The translations under genes and the position numbers were made by a program. Of a stretch of DNA of 64,000 nucleotides, positions 54,272-64,000 are shown one piece after another. Position 1 is the first letter of the stretch, and each line of letters opens with the position of its first letter. A model generated the notes under the pieces. That model did no database searches. It was not told the origin of the DNA and worked only from the letters and a program-made list of their open reading frames with translations. Source of the DNA: Membranipora membranacea (taxonomy: Eukaryota; Bryozoa; Gymnolaemata; Cheilostomatida; Membraniporidae); contig OU612069.1 in NCBI GenBank assembly GCA_914767715.1, positions 29,768,079 to 29,832,078 on the forward strand, in the 5' to 3' direction.

Positions 54272-54431
54272 AGGGTATGTCATCCGCTCGACAAAACTGA
54301 ATTGTTCAGACTGTAGAGATTCACTTATAGATACAGACACTAACGAACCGAATGATGATACTACACTGGTGTCCGTCAAGAATAGGGGCGGGCTTGTTGT
54401 ACTTTCAACACAAAGAAGCTCTTCGTAGTGA
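54272..54431 (+). pseudogene. P-element-like transposase, last exon
   Basis: Acceptor ATTACTTTGTAG. It encodes GGYVIRSTKLNCSDCRDSL and later VSVKNRGGLVVLS, matching the YIAGYV...L.C..C...L and KNRGGL blocks at the C-terminus of P transposases. It ends TAG at 54426-54428. Confidence 0.75.
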
Positions 54432-54886
54432 GCGAGCAACTGCTCCGCAATTATATAACATGCAATGGTGTTGACACAAACATACTTATAAAAACCTGAA
54501 ACAGAGTCCTCAACCATATTCTTTTAGGAAATTTGCATGGATTTATGAAATGCGCTGTGCATTCCACTTCAACAATCAAGTCCCTTATCCACCGATACAT
54601 AATGATACGAGTTCATTACGAAACCCAGAAGATAACATAAGAGAAAAATGAAAATATCCGATCTAAACTCGATAGATTGGTAATATTTCAGCATCAGTAA
54701 CTGGTCTATCTATGCATATCATGACATAAAGTACGCAACTCGTACTTCTAGTGGTACTTCTGGATGTTCAGTTGCATAATAAGAATAAGACTTCTCATTT
54801 ATTATTACAACCAATACAAGACACATTATTTATCTTCACTGTTGCTGTTCACTGTTGAGTGGTAATAGAAAACCATAGACTCAATA
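54432..54886. other. Spacer between P element remnant and LINE
   Basis: AT-rich; no gene seen. It may hold the 3' end of the P-like element. Confidence 0.35.
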
Positions 54887-55208
54887 TATTTTTTTTTCTT
54901 TTTTTTTTGGTTTCTGCAACAATTTTTTTGTAATTAAAATCAAAGGACTAAAATAGTGAAATAAAATAAGGCAGCGGCATGGTCAGATTAGTCCAGGGCT
55001 AGTATGGCGACCATCCGAGTATCGGGAATACGAAGGCTTCTGTCCCCAGGGCGAGCCCAGACACGCAGCCTACTCGACAAGAAGCGAACCACACCCCCAC
55101 AGCGAGGACGCAAACCTCCCATGCAAAGCAGAAGGAGCCGCCCTCTCCTCTCCCAGTAGGTGTGAATTCCACAGGTTAACACCTTCGGTTAGCATTGTCC
55201 TCTCCCCT

Positions 55209-56832
55209 CTACAGTTGTTGGCTCTCTTTGGGGCAAATTTTTCCTTCGACCTCGTGGCTGTAAGGGCAGGGGTTTGAATTTCTAACTCCCTTAGGGCGAG
55301 TATTATTGAAATGTAACAAATAGCGGTATTTAAAAAGCATTTTGATGGGCATAATTTGATACTCAGAGAAGAAAGAGGTCACATGACCACGTGGGCGGAT
55401 TTTGAGTATGACACGAAGAGCCGATCTTTGAAGTAAATAGATTTGATGACAATTTGCGGCATGACCATCAAACTCAATACCATAATTAAATGTGGATAAA
55501 AGAATGTGTAACACAAATTGATCATCGTAGGAATTTCGAAATATGGTCGTACACTACCCATTAAAAATAGGATGTAGTTCAATTTCCGACAAACTTCTAA
55601 AATATGGGTTTTGAAAATAATGCTCTCATCAAGGTGAATGCCAAGAAATTTGGTGCTATTTTTTGTCTCTAAAACCTGATTACCAAGTTTAATTTGGTAC
55701 TGTTCAATTTGCTTATTTTGGGATTTAAAAATTACCTGAAATGTTTTTGTGTAGTTTAAAATCAATTTATTACTCAAGCACCATTGTTCAATTTATGAAC
55801 ATTTGATTTTAAAATTTCGGGATCATTGGAAAATATATTTGTGTCGTCGGCAAAGAGAATATATTTAAACATTGGCGCAGATATTACCAAATCATTGATA
55901 AACATTAAAAATAAAATTGGACCTAATACAGATCCCTGAGGAACTCCTATATCGGCCTTTTTCATTGTACTGGAATGATCGTTGATTTTGACAAGTTGTT
56001 TTCTGTTTTCTAAATAAGATTTCAACAAATCACATGCATCATTTGTAAAATTATAAAAAGGCAATTTTTTGATTAAAATATCATGGTTGATGGTATCAAA
56101 AGCCTTGCTGAAGTCTAAAAATATTCCTTGTGTAATTTTACTGTTATCAAAACTGTCGTACAGTTGTTCCATTAGTCTAGATATAGCAGAAGTTGTGATC
56201 CGTTTTTCACGGAATCCAAACTGGCTGTCAATTAAAATATTATAATTTTCCAAATGAAAACGAAATTGGATAGCTAATACTTTTTCCGCAATTTTGGATA
56301 TTGCAGTTAATATTGATATCGGCCGATTGTTGTTACAGTTAAATTCATCACCTTTTTTATGCAGTGGTCGTACTCTGGTAATTTTCTGGCTATCTGGAAA
56401 TTTGATGTTCGAACAATAAGATTGATCATGTGGGTCAAGATTGGGCTGATAGAATTTTTATGACATTCTCTGTAATGTCGTTTGTAATTTCTAAGAAGTC
56501 AAAATGGTTAATTCTGTCGTATTTAGTATTTCGTATTTCGTATTAAGTATGATAACGGGTCAGCTCCACATTCAGGTAATTTAGCTGCCAAGCCAGAACC
56601 TACACTCGTAAAAAACTTGTTAATACATTCAGCAATTTCATTTCCAGATGTGTACCTTTGTCCATTTGTTTCAATACAGCTTGGTGTTGAAGACTTGTCT
56701 GCTTTTCTGTTTAAAAGCCGATTTACAGAAGCCCATTTCTCATTTTGATTCGATTTTACATTTTCAAATTTAGTTTTGTAAATTTCTATTTTTGCATCTT
56801 TGATGATATTACATGTCAGATTTTTTATCTTA
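55209..56832 (-). pseudogene. LINE reverse transcriptase
   Basis: SQFGFREKRITTSAISRLME, FLDFSKAFDTINHDILIKKL, GVPQGSVLGPILFLMFINDL, then YILFADDTNIF (FADD catalytic pair). In a shifted frame (55777-55379): WCLSNKLILN-like sequence and KFLGIHLDESIIF. A further frame (55514-55209) gives the C-terminal LQRSALRVILKIRPRGH. N-terminal reverse transcriptase linker sequence lies on both sides of the MITE at 56833. Confidence 0.85.
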
Positions 56833-57190
56833 AGCTGCCTTTACACATGCGACAAATCGGCTAAAAATAACAACTCAGGCACAGGTCACCGATTTGACTG
56901 ACCGTGTAAACAGTTAATCTGTGTTTAAATCTGTATCGTTCAAAATCGTTCACTTGTGACAATGTCACAAGTGAACGACAAATCTTAACTATTATGAATG
57001 GTTCAGCCAATAATAGCACAGCCAATCAGAGACAAGTTGAGTTAGAAGTTTGTGTTGAAATTGGTTAGGCATGAACAGTGTGTACATAGCGTATCGTTGA
57101 CATGTTGACAGACAACGATTATAGAGCAGATTCATAATCTGTGTCGGAGTTGTTATTATTAGCCGATTTGTCGGACGTGTAAACGCAGCT
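56833..57190. mobile_element. 358-bp MITE in the LINE, TTA target duplication
   Basis: Terminal inverted repeats about 45 bp long start AGCTGC(C/G)TTTACAC and continue CGACAAATCGGCTAA and AACAACTC. TTA is duplicated at 56830-56832 and 57191-57193. Inside is a small perfect-looking hairpin, TTCACTTGTGACAATGTCAC. TTA duplication and an AG start are shared with MITE C at 22192. PIF/Harbinger-like by duplication length. Confidence 0.8.
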
Positions 57191-57356
57191 TTAGAATATT
57201 TTTGAAGAAGTTTACTGTTGAAAGGCTCATCCTTTAATTTCCGGGCAAGATTTTCTCGCTGTTGAATCAATTTGAAGATTTTGAGCGTCGTCAAAGGCTT
57301 TTTAAAAGTAAATTTATTGCTTAGCTTTTTAGTTTTAGTTGTTGATGACTCAGCTA

Positions 57357-58209
57357 CTAATTTCTGTAGAGTATTTGTAAAAATTTCAAAGGCGCATTTG
57401 GATTACTGCTATTGAGCACTCCCTGCCATACTTCGGGGTCATTAACTTTCTTGTAAAGTGTGTTGGGATCAAGCTTAGTAACTAAAATTTGGTTTGCTTG
57501 GTTTGGCTTCCATGTGTTTGGGAAATCAATGGAGCTAATCACTGGAAAATGGTCAGCTATCATGTCAGTTTGAACTGTACATGACAAAATTTCATTACTG
57601 CTGTTGTTGACCAGAATATGATCTAAAATGCTGTCTTTCGTGCGGCCGCACCGTGTTGGCGACTCAATAATATTAAAGAAGCCATTCATGCTCATAATTC
57701 TCATATAGTCTAGGGTAAAGTTATCAGTTTATTTGAAGGATTTAAGTCAAAATTAAGATCACCAACAACTATAGAGTTGATAGGGAGCGAAGGCAGCTGC
57801 CCCTCCCAATCCACCAGGAAAGCTGCCGGCCCCATCGAAGGGGTGCGATAGCCTGCCAGCACAGAGCAGACTGGGTGGCCAGAACAAGTCATACGAACCA
57901 CCATAGCCTCCGGTCCAGACAACCGAACATCCGTCACACTAGCCCCAACTCCTCTGATACATACATAGCAATTCCACCGCCAGCGCCATGAAACCGAGAT
58001 CTACAAAACACTTTATAGCCATATAGTGAATACTTCTCTAAAAATTCATTTTGTGAAAACCAAGTCTCTGAAATGACAATACATGAAAAATGAACATTGA
58101 GTTGAGCTAGCAGTACTTCAAACAAAGGCATTTTGTTGATTAAACTACGCATATTGATGTGTAAAATTGTTAAGGATCTGGTGCTAAAATTTTTAATAAC
58201 GGTATTCAC
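57357..58209 (-). pseudogene. LINE EEP endonuclease
   Basis: Frames 58209-57934, 57937-57710 and 57704-57357 carry, in order, LTILHINMRSLINKM (the EEP NxRS start), CIVISETWFS (SET/E motif), GAGGGIAMYV, VGDLNFDLN (GDLN), GRTKDSILDHILVNN (LDHI) and ADHFPVISSI (DH motif). Frame changes near 57935 and 57707 break it. Confidence 0.82.
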
Positions 58210-58270
58210 AGATCCTGGGCTAAGATTTTGAGCATGATTAAAAAAGTCAATGATTTGGTAATTGGTTGGC

Positions 58271-59055
58271 TTAGCCGTCCTGTTTTGGTGTTGTTACAGG
58301 ATTGAGGTCATTGAGCATGCTTTCCGATGTTATTTTAACAGCATCGGCATCTTGGCTTTGTCTCATGTAGACTTGCCCATGATAAGTCCATGCATATTTC
58401 CAGTTGAGAGCCTTTTTCTGTTTATGGGCTTTATAGAAAAGTTTTTGTTGGGCTGTGGAGAGCATTTCATTAATAAAAATGTTCCGTTCTTCTCTGAAAC
58501 CGATGGTTTTTGTGGTAACCGTTTTCTTTTTGAAATTTTTTCTGGCATTGAACAGCTTTTCCCGAGATGTTGTGTTGTTGAACTTTTATAGGATCACTGG
58601 ATGATCTCGTGAAGACTCATTTTTGATCCGGAATGCAGCATCTATATCACTTGGTGAGATGGTAGTGTCCAGGTGACTTGCTAGTGATAGCACAATTTTT
58701 GATGTGCTTTCGTTGCGGCTCTCCGGGATATTAGCTATTAACAGCGCTCGTTGATTTTTATCATTCTCGATTTTATCAACAGTGTGGATGACGGCCTGAG
58801 TTTTTTCTGATTTGTCTTCATTATTAGCTTGGAGTTGTTGTATATGCTTGTTGAGTTCTTCAAACTTTGCTTTTAAATCAGTTACATCTCGGTGTGCATA
58901 TTCTAGTGATGTGACGAAACCTCTGTGATCCGCCTCGATGGCATCCAGGCGAGTGTTGATCTTGCTCACTGCTGTCATTAAGGTGTTGTACTGGTTGTCA
59001 GCTGATCTCTTGTTCTCGTCCATTGTGTCTAGGATTTGTTGCAGCTGCCAGCTGG
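58271..59055 (-). pseudogene. LINE ORF1 (coiled coil, RRM-like)
   Basis: Starts MASWQLQQILDTMDENKRSA. A coiled-coil stretch (LKAKFEELNKHIQQLQANNE) is followed by RALLIANIPESRNE and DIDAAFRIKNESSRDHPVI, the RRM region of L1/CR1-type ORF1 RNA-binding proteins. It continues one frame over through FKKKTVTTKTIGFREERN-like sequence and STAQQKLFYKAHKQKKAL. RNA chaperone role by family. Confidence 0.7.
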
Positions 59056-59230
59056 CCATTATGTATCTCACTGGCTTCTGCACTTATGTCTTATCTTTAC
59101 CACGAGTAGCAAACTCCGATGTAATGGAATTAATCATAAGTCAGCACGCTAGGTATTGATGTACACTTACCCTCAGAGGGGCAGTTCACGGTATCGCTAC
59201 CAGTTCTCTGCCCCTAGATGCTGTGCTGAG

Positions 59231-60502
59231 CCTCTTCAACTATAAATCTCCAAAATTATCGCCAACAGTTAGGTGATTTTCTGAACAGTACAGTGTAAAC
59301 TTAGACAGGATATTATATGAGGCATTAGCATTGATGCATGTAATTCATGAGTTGCCCTTCAAAACAAAAGTAACCCTGTTCACATGAGCTCTGTGAAAAT
59401 CAGAGGTTGAGGGTCTATTGATATCTATCCGAGCTTTTGTCTTACAACATATCGCATGAGGATTCATGTACCCATTGCCAACAACTGGTAAATAAAATGT
59501 ATGTTACCTTGATGTAGTAGATAGTGAGGTACCAAGATAACAACTGCTGAGATAAAGTGATTTATGAGCATGAGTCAGATCAGAGAGGGTTACATTTGAT
59601 ATATATCCCAATCTACCTGCCAAAATATTTTATCGTGATGCCCTTTTCAAATGTTATGGTAGTTGTCTCATTGTATCCAGGATGTCTATTAAAAATCACA
59701 CATACTTAGTCAAATTCATGATCATCAAAACTTTTACCCGGCTTTCATAAACAACAAAGAAACATGTCAGCCAAAGAATTTAAAAGCTAAGTCTTGTCAG
59801 TTTCTCAAGAAAATAATCAAAGTTGAGTGAAATATCTACCTTGTTTACCAGTCAATATAAAGTTAAGAAGCCAACTGTAGTTTATGAAGACTTTTTTACT
59901 AGTGAACAGAATATGCAGAGACCACAAACTAGTCACCGAGATAATGTTCATATTTATGCAGGTCTTCAATGCGCCTCTAGTTTATTATTGTTTTCTTGTT
60001 ATAGGCTGAAATGTGTTAAACTTATTAAAACAAACCCCCATCTTTATCATTGACCAGTCATGTTGCATTACAACAAAAATGTGTATTTTAGTTTGGTCAT
60101 TTCACACAATTGGGAAGCTGAAGAATGTTGAAACAGGAAATAAAATTTGCTTTTAGGTATAAAATTTTTATAAAACACCAGTTTTAGGCTTAAATGATTA
60201 ACCTTATTAAGACAAACCACCATCTTCATCATCGACTTACCGTGATGCATTGCTGAAATCGATAAAAGTATGTATTTCAGTTTCACACTTCACATAAATG
60301 GGTAGCAGAAAAACGATAAAAAATAAATACTAAAATGTACAAAACTACCAAGAAATTTGTTCATAAAAAAACTGAAAAACGAAACTGAGGCTTGCAATTC
60401 CTGTCTGATGCTGAAATCGAATGACTGTCTTGCATATAGTCTGATGATTGATATTGTATTTGTATTATCTTTAGTTGTCACACCTGATTCTCTCATCACT
60501 GT
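59231..60502. other. Spacer and 3' flank of the 60-64 kb gene
   Basis: No gene recognised. 60015-60120 and 60200-60302 are degenerate tandem copies of one segment (CAAACC(C/A)CCATCTT(T/C)ATCAT, then GTGTATTTTAGTTT/GTATGTATTTCAGTTT). The part next to 60503 is probably 3' UTR. Confidence 0.45.
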
Positions 60503-61552
60503 CTAATCCGAATCTTGGTGCGCTAATAAAATCTCATAAATTTTCTCCCGGGGAACATATTGATTGGCCTTCTCCCCAAACTGATAGAAAAGCATATGAG
60601 CCTCATCAGCAGTAGGTAAAACTAAATCCTGGGAGTCTGAACCGATATTAGCGGGTGGAGCTATAGTCTGAATGGCGATTTGAGCTGTGGGGAACTTGTA
60701 CGACTGAGGAAGATGTTGCATGATGTACCTCTCAAAACAGTCAGAGATATTATCTGCTCTGTGGGGTGGACGGCCATTCAAGCATGGTGGTGTCTCGCAG
60801 ACTGCACATGTCTCACCAGAATAATGAGCATTTCTTGATTGTCGAACAATTTCATCTATAGTTAAAAAGTTCATTGATGCGTAGCTTTTAAGAGAGCTTT
60901 CCTTGACACGATGAGACTCAAATAGGACCATCTCTTGGTTGAATTTCTTCTTGCATATTGAATTTGACTTTGCATTACATAGTGGAGTATGCTTATCTGG
61001 GTGGTTGATAAGATCATGCTGAACATGTGGCGCGACGCCTTTTACTTTCTTCCTTGCACTTTTCTTTGAGTAGTTTGATTTCAGTATTTGAGAAAATCGC
61101 TGGCTGTCAGGGATCTTCTTGGTGGTGAGCGTGAGAGAGGTTAGAGCATCTTTATAATCCAATCTTACAGGAAGCCCTATGCTGTTAGTCTTACCGACAG
61201 CTATCAGAATGCGGCGTGTAGAATTGACACCCCAGCCCTCCCTATACTGGATTATTGGCTTACTATGACCACCATTTTTTCCTATGACCTTAGTTGTTGA
61301 TGTTGTGTTTTGTGCAGATCTTTCCTCTTGACCTGGTTCTATTTCTCCACTGGCAGCAGTTGGTCTCTTCACACTTTCCAATCTCGAAGAAACATGGAAC
61401 TTGCACAAAAATACTGACTCAGTGCATGTCTGACTGTCACTTCCTGTGTCATCTATGTCTATGAAGCGAGACAAGTTATCGTCATAATCCTGTCCTTGAG
61501 GATCAAGTGAAGCGTGCGTCGATTGGATTTGATCGAATTGCGATTGAGAAAG
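60503..61552 (-). CDS. Unidentified gene, last exon
   Basis: Acceptor GTTAATTTTTTTCAG-type tract before LSQSQFDQIQST. 349 codons plus TAG-type stop at 60503-60505. After a disordered S/T/K-rich part, ordered blocks follow: RRILIAVGKTNSIGLPVRLD, NFLTIDEIVRQSRNAHY, then ETCAVCETPPCLNG (a CxxC...C cluster) and DCFERYIMQHLPQSYKFPTA. It ends KIYEILLAHQDSD. Confidence 0.72.
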   Translation of the reverse strand, partial: LSQSQFDQIQSTHASLDPQGQDYDDNLSRFIDIDDTGSDSQTCTESVFLCKFHVSSRLESVKRPTAASGEIEPGQEERSAQNTTSTTKVIGKNGGHSKPIIQYREGWGVNSTRRILIAVGKTNSIGLPVRLDYKDALTSLTLTTKKIPDSQRFSQILKSNYSKKSARKKVKGVAPHVQHDLINHPDKHTPLCNAKSNSICKKKFNQEMVLFESHRVKESSLKSYASMNFLTIDEIVRQSRNAHYSGETCAVCETPPCLNGRPPHRADNISDCFERYIMQHLPQSYKFPTAQIAIQTIAPPANIGSDSQDLVLPTADEAHMLFYQFGEKANQYVPREKIYEILLAHQDSD

Positions 61553-63948
61553 CTGAAAAAAATTAACAGAATATAGTTCACATCAAATTTTGTGAGTTGT
61601 GAGTAAAAAAGTCTGTCTTGTCTTTGTTAGACTGATATAAGCCATGACACAGTAATTTGATTTGTTGCTCCTAGTGGACATTCCAAACCAGCCTAACAAA
61701 GAACACCTTAATACAAAAATAAAATTACTAGCGCATATTGAGATTTGTATTTATTATGGTATATCATGTATGAGACATTCTCTGAGTGCAACCAATCTTC
61801 TCAGGGCTTATCATATCATGTAACATTTTCCAACCAACCTTCTCATTTTCCTTTGAAGTATTGAAGATGGATATAGGGATGAACTCAGTGGGTGTCTTGT
61901 CACATCCGGCCCTCACTGAAATTCCCGCAGAGCCAAAGCAGACTGAGAGATAATCATCCCTGGAGAGATGAAATACCTCAGGTTGCGGTGCATGAGGCCA
62001 CAGGGTAGATTGTAGATCTATTCCCTCACACTCATCAAACTCTGTCGGCCCAGCTGCGATTTTGTGACATATATGGGCCAGTGAGACAAGCCATTGTCCC
62101 TCAATGCCAACTTCGCTGAAGAAATATCGCTGTCCTGTTTGAAAACGCACCAATCCTTTATGAAAGACCACCAATGTGTTAGTATCACATTGTCTATTCT
62201 CTCTCTGGAATCCGCTGACAAATATGACAGCAGTGATGACGTTGTCTACTTGACCCTTATTGTCGTGCAGCTTCCTCAGCTTCTTTGTCACCTCACTTAG
62301 TTGTTGATGCATCTTCATCCGCTTGTTCATGAGCAGCGACTAAAAAAAGGAGAAATCTATGTAATTTGAATGTTTGCAGCATAATACATCAGAAAACTCT
62401 TCAAAGATTTTCAATTTGATATCACAGTAACAAAACATGATTAAAAGAGAGCATGCTGCATGTACTTAAGGTAACATTTCACAATGTAAAGCTTACCTCA
62501 ACAATCGGGTCGCCGTAGTAACTAGGACCGTCAGATGAGAGTGCTTTGTTCTTGGATGGACTCTCCGGTTTGCCAACAATAAGCTTCAAATCCTTGTGCC
62601 TGTAGAAATATGCTTCTTTTCCAGTCCCTTTGACTGATTCCACAGTTGGTGAGATGATCTCATTTCGGTCACATGTGAAGTAGCACATCTCCTCACTATC
62701 ACTCTCATCATTGCCATCAGCTGATGGTGGTTTGAACGCAGGCGGGCTAGCCATCACCAGGTACTTTGGATTATTCTTGATCATTGCAGTCAGCTCTTTT
62801 TTCTGTATATGTTCAAGAGATTTCTCATTATGTTCCACAATAAACTCATGCAGGAGGTCGTTGAAAACAATATGGGTGCTTGCTGTTTGGCTTCCAATTT
62901 CCGCAGAGAAATTCTCACTGATAGACCCAGCAACAAGATGAAACAAAGACTCACATGTTGACTTAGATCTCATCCACACTATTGTGACGACTGAGTAATC
63001 ATCAGGATTATCTAGGTCTGAGATCTCTTTCTGTACGTCTGACTCCATCTTGTGATACTGAAAATAAAGAGACATTATCAGCAACTGTACTTCTGATTGG
63101 TCACTGCGGTGTCAGTTACATTGTGAAATTCCACATCAAACAGAAGTTCAATGATTATTTATTTATTAACTCAATCAGCAAGCAAACCATACCCACCTCT
63201 CCGGGTATCATGTCACTGAGTTTGTCTTCAGAGGGATTATCTGTGTCAGTCTGGGCTGAACTCGGTTTGCTGATTAATGTCAATTCTTCATCTTGAATCT
63301 CTGTTTCTGTTTCCGGTTCATCTGATGAAGAACAAAACATGTTGTTGAAAGACATATATTTCTCAATGCACTGCTTGATATAAACAATTAGTCTCTTTAA
63401 AATACTTTATGAGAATATCTACATTCATCTACAAGATAAGTTAGTGCTTCCCATTGAACTGTGTACAAATTTGAGAAGCTACATCGCAAACATTGACCCT
63501 GACAAACAAAAGCCTTCTAGTCACTTTTGAAATCATGATGACCATCAACGTGGCTGCATATTTGGTAAAGTGTTCAAATGCAAAGGAGGTTATATTATGA
63601 TATTATATATTATATTAATGATAATAGCAGCATAATTGAATTCCCCTCGATACCTTAAGTTCTGAGAGGAAGAGATAGATCTATAGCTGAGACAAGTGAG
63701 TGCTATCTAGATATTACCTGAGAGGCACCTAATCTTTGTGCTATCAGCATTTCCTGTTTCATTAGATGGCTGACTTCCAGATTGACACTGAGATCACATT
63801 TGCCAAGATAAAGCTGCCAGCCACCAGTAAAAAGACATGTATTCTTAGGCATTTGGTCTACTTGAGCTTTGAAGTGCTCAGACGGAGGGAGGGTGTATCT
63901 GATTTCATCGGATCTCTCAGCACTGTACATACTCACAGCCTCCCTGAT
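60503..63948 (-). CDS. Unidentified multi-exon gene, last five exons in window
   Basis: Exons on the minus strand: 63948-63718, 63370-63197, 63057-62497, 62339-61839 and 61552-60503. All lengths are multiples of 3 and all introns are phase 0, so the frame is continuous for 839 codons including the stop. No frameshift or stop is visible, so it looks like a live gene. The 5' part is outside. The protein is soluble-looking, alternating ordered segments with acidic or serine-rich linkers. I do not recognise the family and assign no function. Confidence 0.72.
61839..62339 (-). CDS. Unidentified gene, exon 2nd from the end
   Basis: Acceptor CCTTTTTTTAG, donor GAGAAG/GTTGGT (weak). 167 codons: SLLMNKRMKMHQQLSEVTKK opens with a basic amphipathic helix, then VITAVIFVSGFQREN, VVFHKGLVRFQTGQRYFFSE and YLSVCFGSAGISVRAGC, a beta-rich ordered segment. 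If the donor is wrong the frame stops at 61764. Confidence 0.65.
62497..63057 (-). CDS. Unidentified gene, exon 3rd from the end
   Basis: Acceptor TCTTTATTTTCAG, donor GTTGAG/GTAAGC. 187 codons: begins YHKMESDVQKEISDLDNPDD, includes YSVVTIVWMRSKSTCESLFH and KNNPKYLVMASPPAF, then an acidic linker (DGNDESDSEE) and KEAYFYRHKDLKLIVGKP. No motif recognised. Confidence 0.72.
63197..63370 (-). CDS. Unidentified gene, exon 4th from the end (acidic linker)
   Basis: Acceptor TTTATATCAAGCAG, donor GGAGAG/GTGGGT. 58 codons from CIEKYMSFNNMFCSSS, then an acidic disordered stretch DEPETETEIQDEEL and DTDNPSEDKLSDMIPGE. A second AG (TTCTTCATCAG at 63322) has a better pyrimidine tract but would put the exon out of phase with its neighbour. 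Confidence 0.6.
63718..63948 (-). CDS. Unidentified gene, exon 5th from the end
   Basis: Acceptor TTCTATTAACAG, donor CTCAG/GTAATA. 77 codons: IREAVSMYSAERSDEIRYTL, PPSEHFKAQVDQMPKNTC, LFTGGWQLYLGKCDLSVNLE and VSHLMKQEMLIAQRLGASQ. It has well-ordered, mixed alpha/beta composition. Confidence 0.7.
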
Positions 63949-64000
63949 CTGTTAATAGAATCCAAACCAATTTTATGCTGCTGATGAAACCAGAATCTAT

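Larger units (their letters stand above)
51419..54431 (+). pseudogene. P-element/THAP9-like transposase, decayed
   Basis: A short first exon (51419-51439, MASTSQS, donor TCG/GTAAGA), then from 51624 a THAP zinc finger, then the P-element transposase core in several frames. Introns: 51440-51623, 53025-53288 (AAA/GTGAGT to TTTCAG/ATG) and 53891-54271 (ATCG/GTAAGT to TTTGTAG). Visible lesions: frame changes near 52070, 52205, 52275, 52885 and 53850, and TGA at 52300-52302. Domestication or activity is unlikely with these breaks, though the THAP and C-terminal frames alone are open. No terminal inverted repeats were identified. Confidence 0.8.
54887..59230 (-). mobile_element. Nearly full-length LINE (CR1/L2-like), broken
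   Basis: Minus strand, 5' to 3': 5' UTR (to about 59230), ORF1 (59055 to about 58270), endonuclease (58209-57357), reverse transcriptase (to 55209), a GC-richer 3' UTR (55200-54990) and an A-rich tail near 54887-54912. A 358-bp MITE lies inside at 56833-57190. Several frame breaks separate the domains, so it is inactive. Confidence 0.85.

Noticed and set aside
1-64000. rRNA genes, bacterial-type operons or ribosome-binding sites
   Set aside because: None seen; the window has animal gene structure throughout.

Overview
This is an intron-rich, AT-rich nuclear DNA window from an animal, probably a marine invertebrate (a sponge, a cnidarian or another early-branching lineage; I cannot place it further). 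The evidence is spliceosomal introns with GT-AG borders, an animal-type glycogenin gene, a THAP/P-element transposase, non-LTR retrotransposons of several clades, tRNA-derived SINEs, hAT elements and MITEs. There is no bacterial operon structure. All gene models were built by hand from reading frames, splice borders and codon phase; no transcript or database search was available.

Region 1 (1-18.9 kb, minus strand): one leucine-rich-repeat (LRR) gene. It starts at 18880 with a short basic exon, then an acidic exon (17755-17530), then at least nine exons of exactly 141 bp. Every 141-bp exon is phase 2 at both ends and encodes two LRRs, and the array runs off the left edge. The exons sit in tandemly duplicated units with a basic spacing of about 0.7-0.9 kb, later spread out by transposon insertions (RTE-like fragments, a 3.5-kb LINE, a second LINE fragment, a SINE, a foldback element, a hAT-like MITE). 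Residues on the predicted LRR beta-strand face vary between exons while the framework is nearly constant.

Region 2 (19.2-34.8 kb): mostly mobile DNA. It holds a 2.3-kb hAT-type element with a perfect 8-bp target duplication, two adjacent MITEs, a gag-like ORF, a 7.1-kb LTR element with no gag-pol reading frame (LARD-like), a second hAT-type element with AAGTC arrays, and small hairpin elements.

Region 3 (36.0-49.7 kb, plus strand): a glycogenin (glycosyltransferase family 8) locus. Nine exons are recognisable and joined by compatible phases, but exon 1 has an in-frame TAG and the stretch expected to carry the DxD metal-binding motif is not found. The introns are full of minisatellites. At four exon-intron junctions (exon 1 donor, exon 4 donor, exon 6 acceptor, exon 9 donor) the junction itself has been duplicated, up to 17 times.

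Region 4 (51.4-59.2 kb): a decayed P-element/THAP9-like transposase gene on the plus strand, then a nearly full-length but broken LINE on the minus strand (ORF1, endonuclease, reverse transcriptase) interrupted by a 358-bp MITE.

Region 5 (60.5-64 kb, minus strand): the last five exons of an intact-looking gene of unknown identity, all introns phase 0, with the 5' part beyond the window.

The LRR gene, the glycogenin locus and the 60-64 kb gene are separate host loci with no visible functional link; the rest is transposon sequence, intron and spacer.
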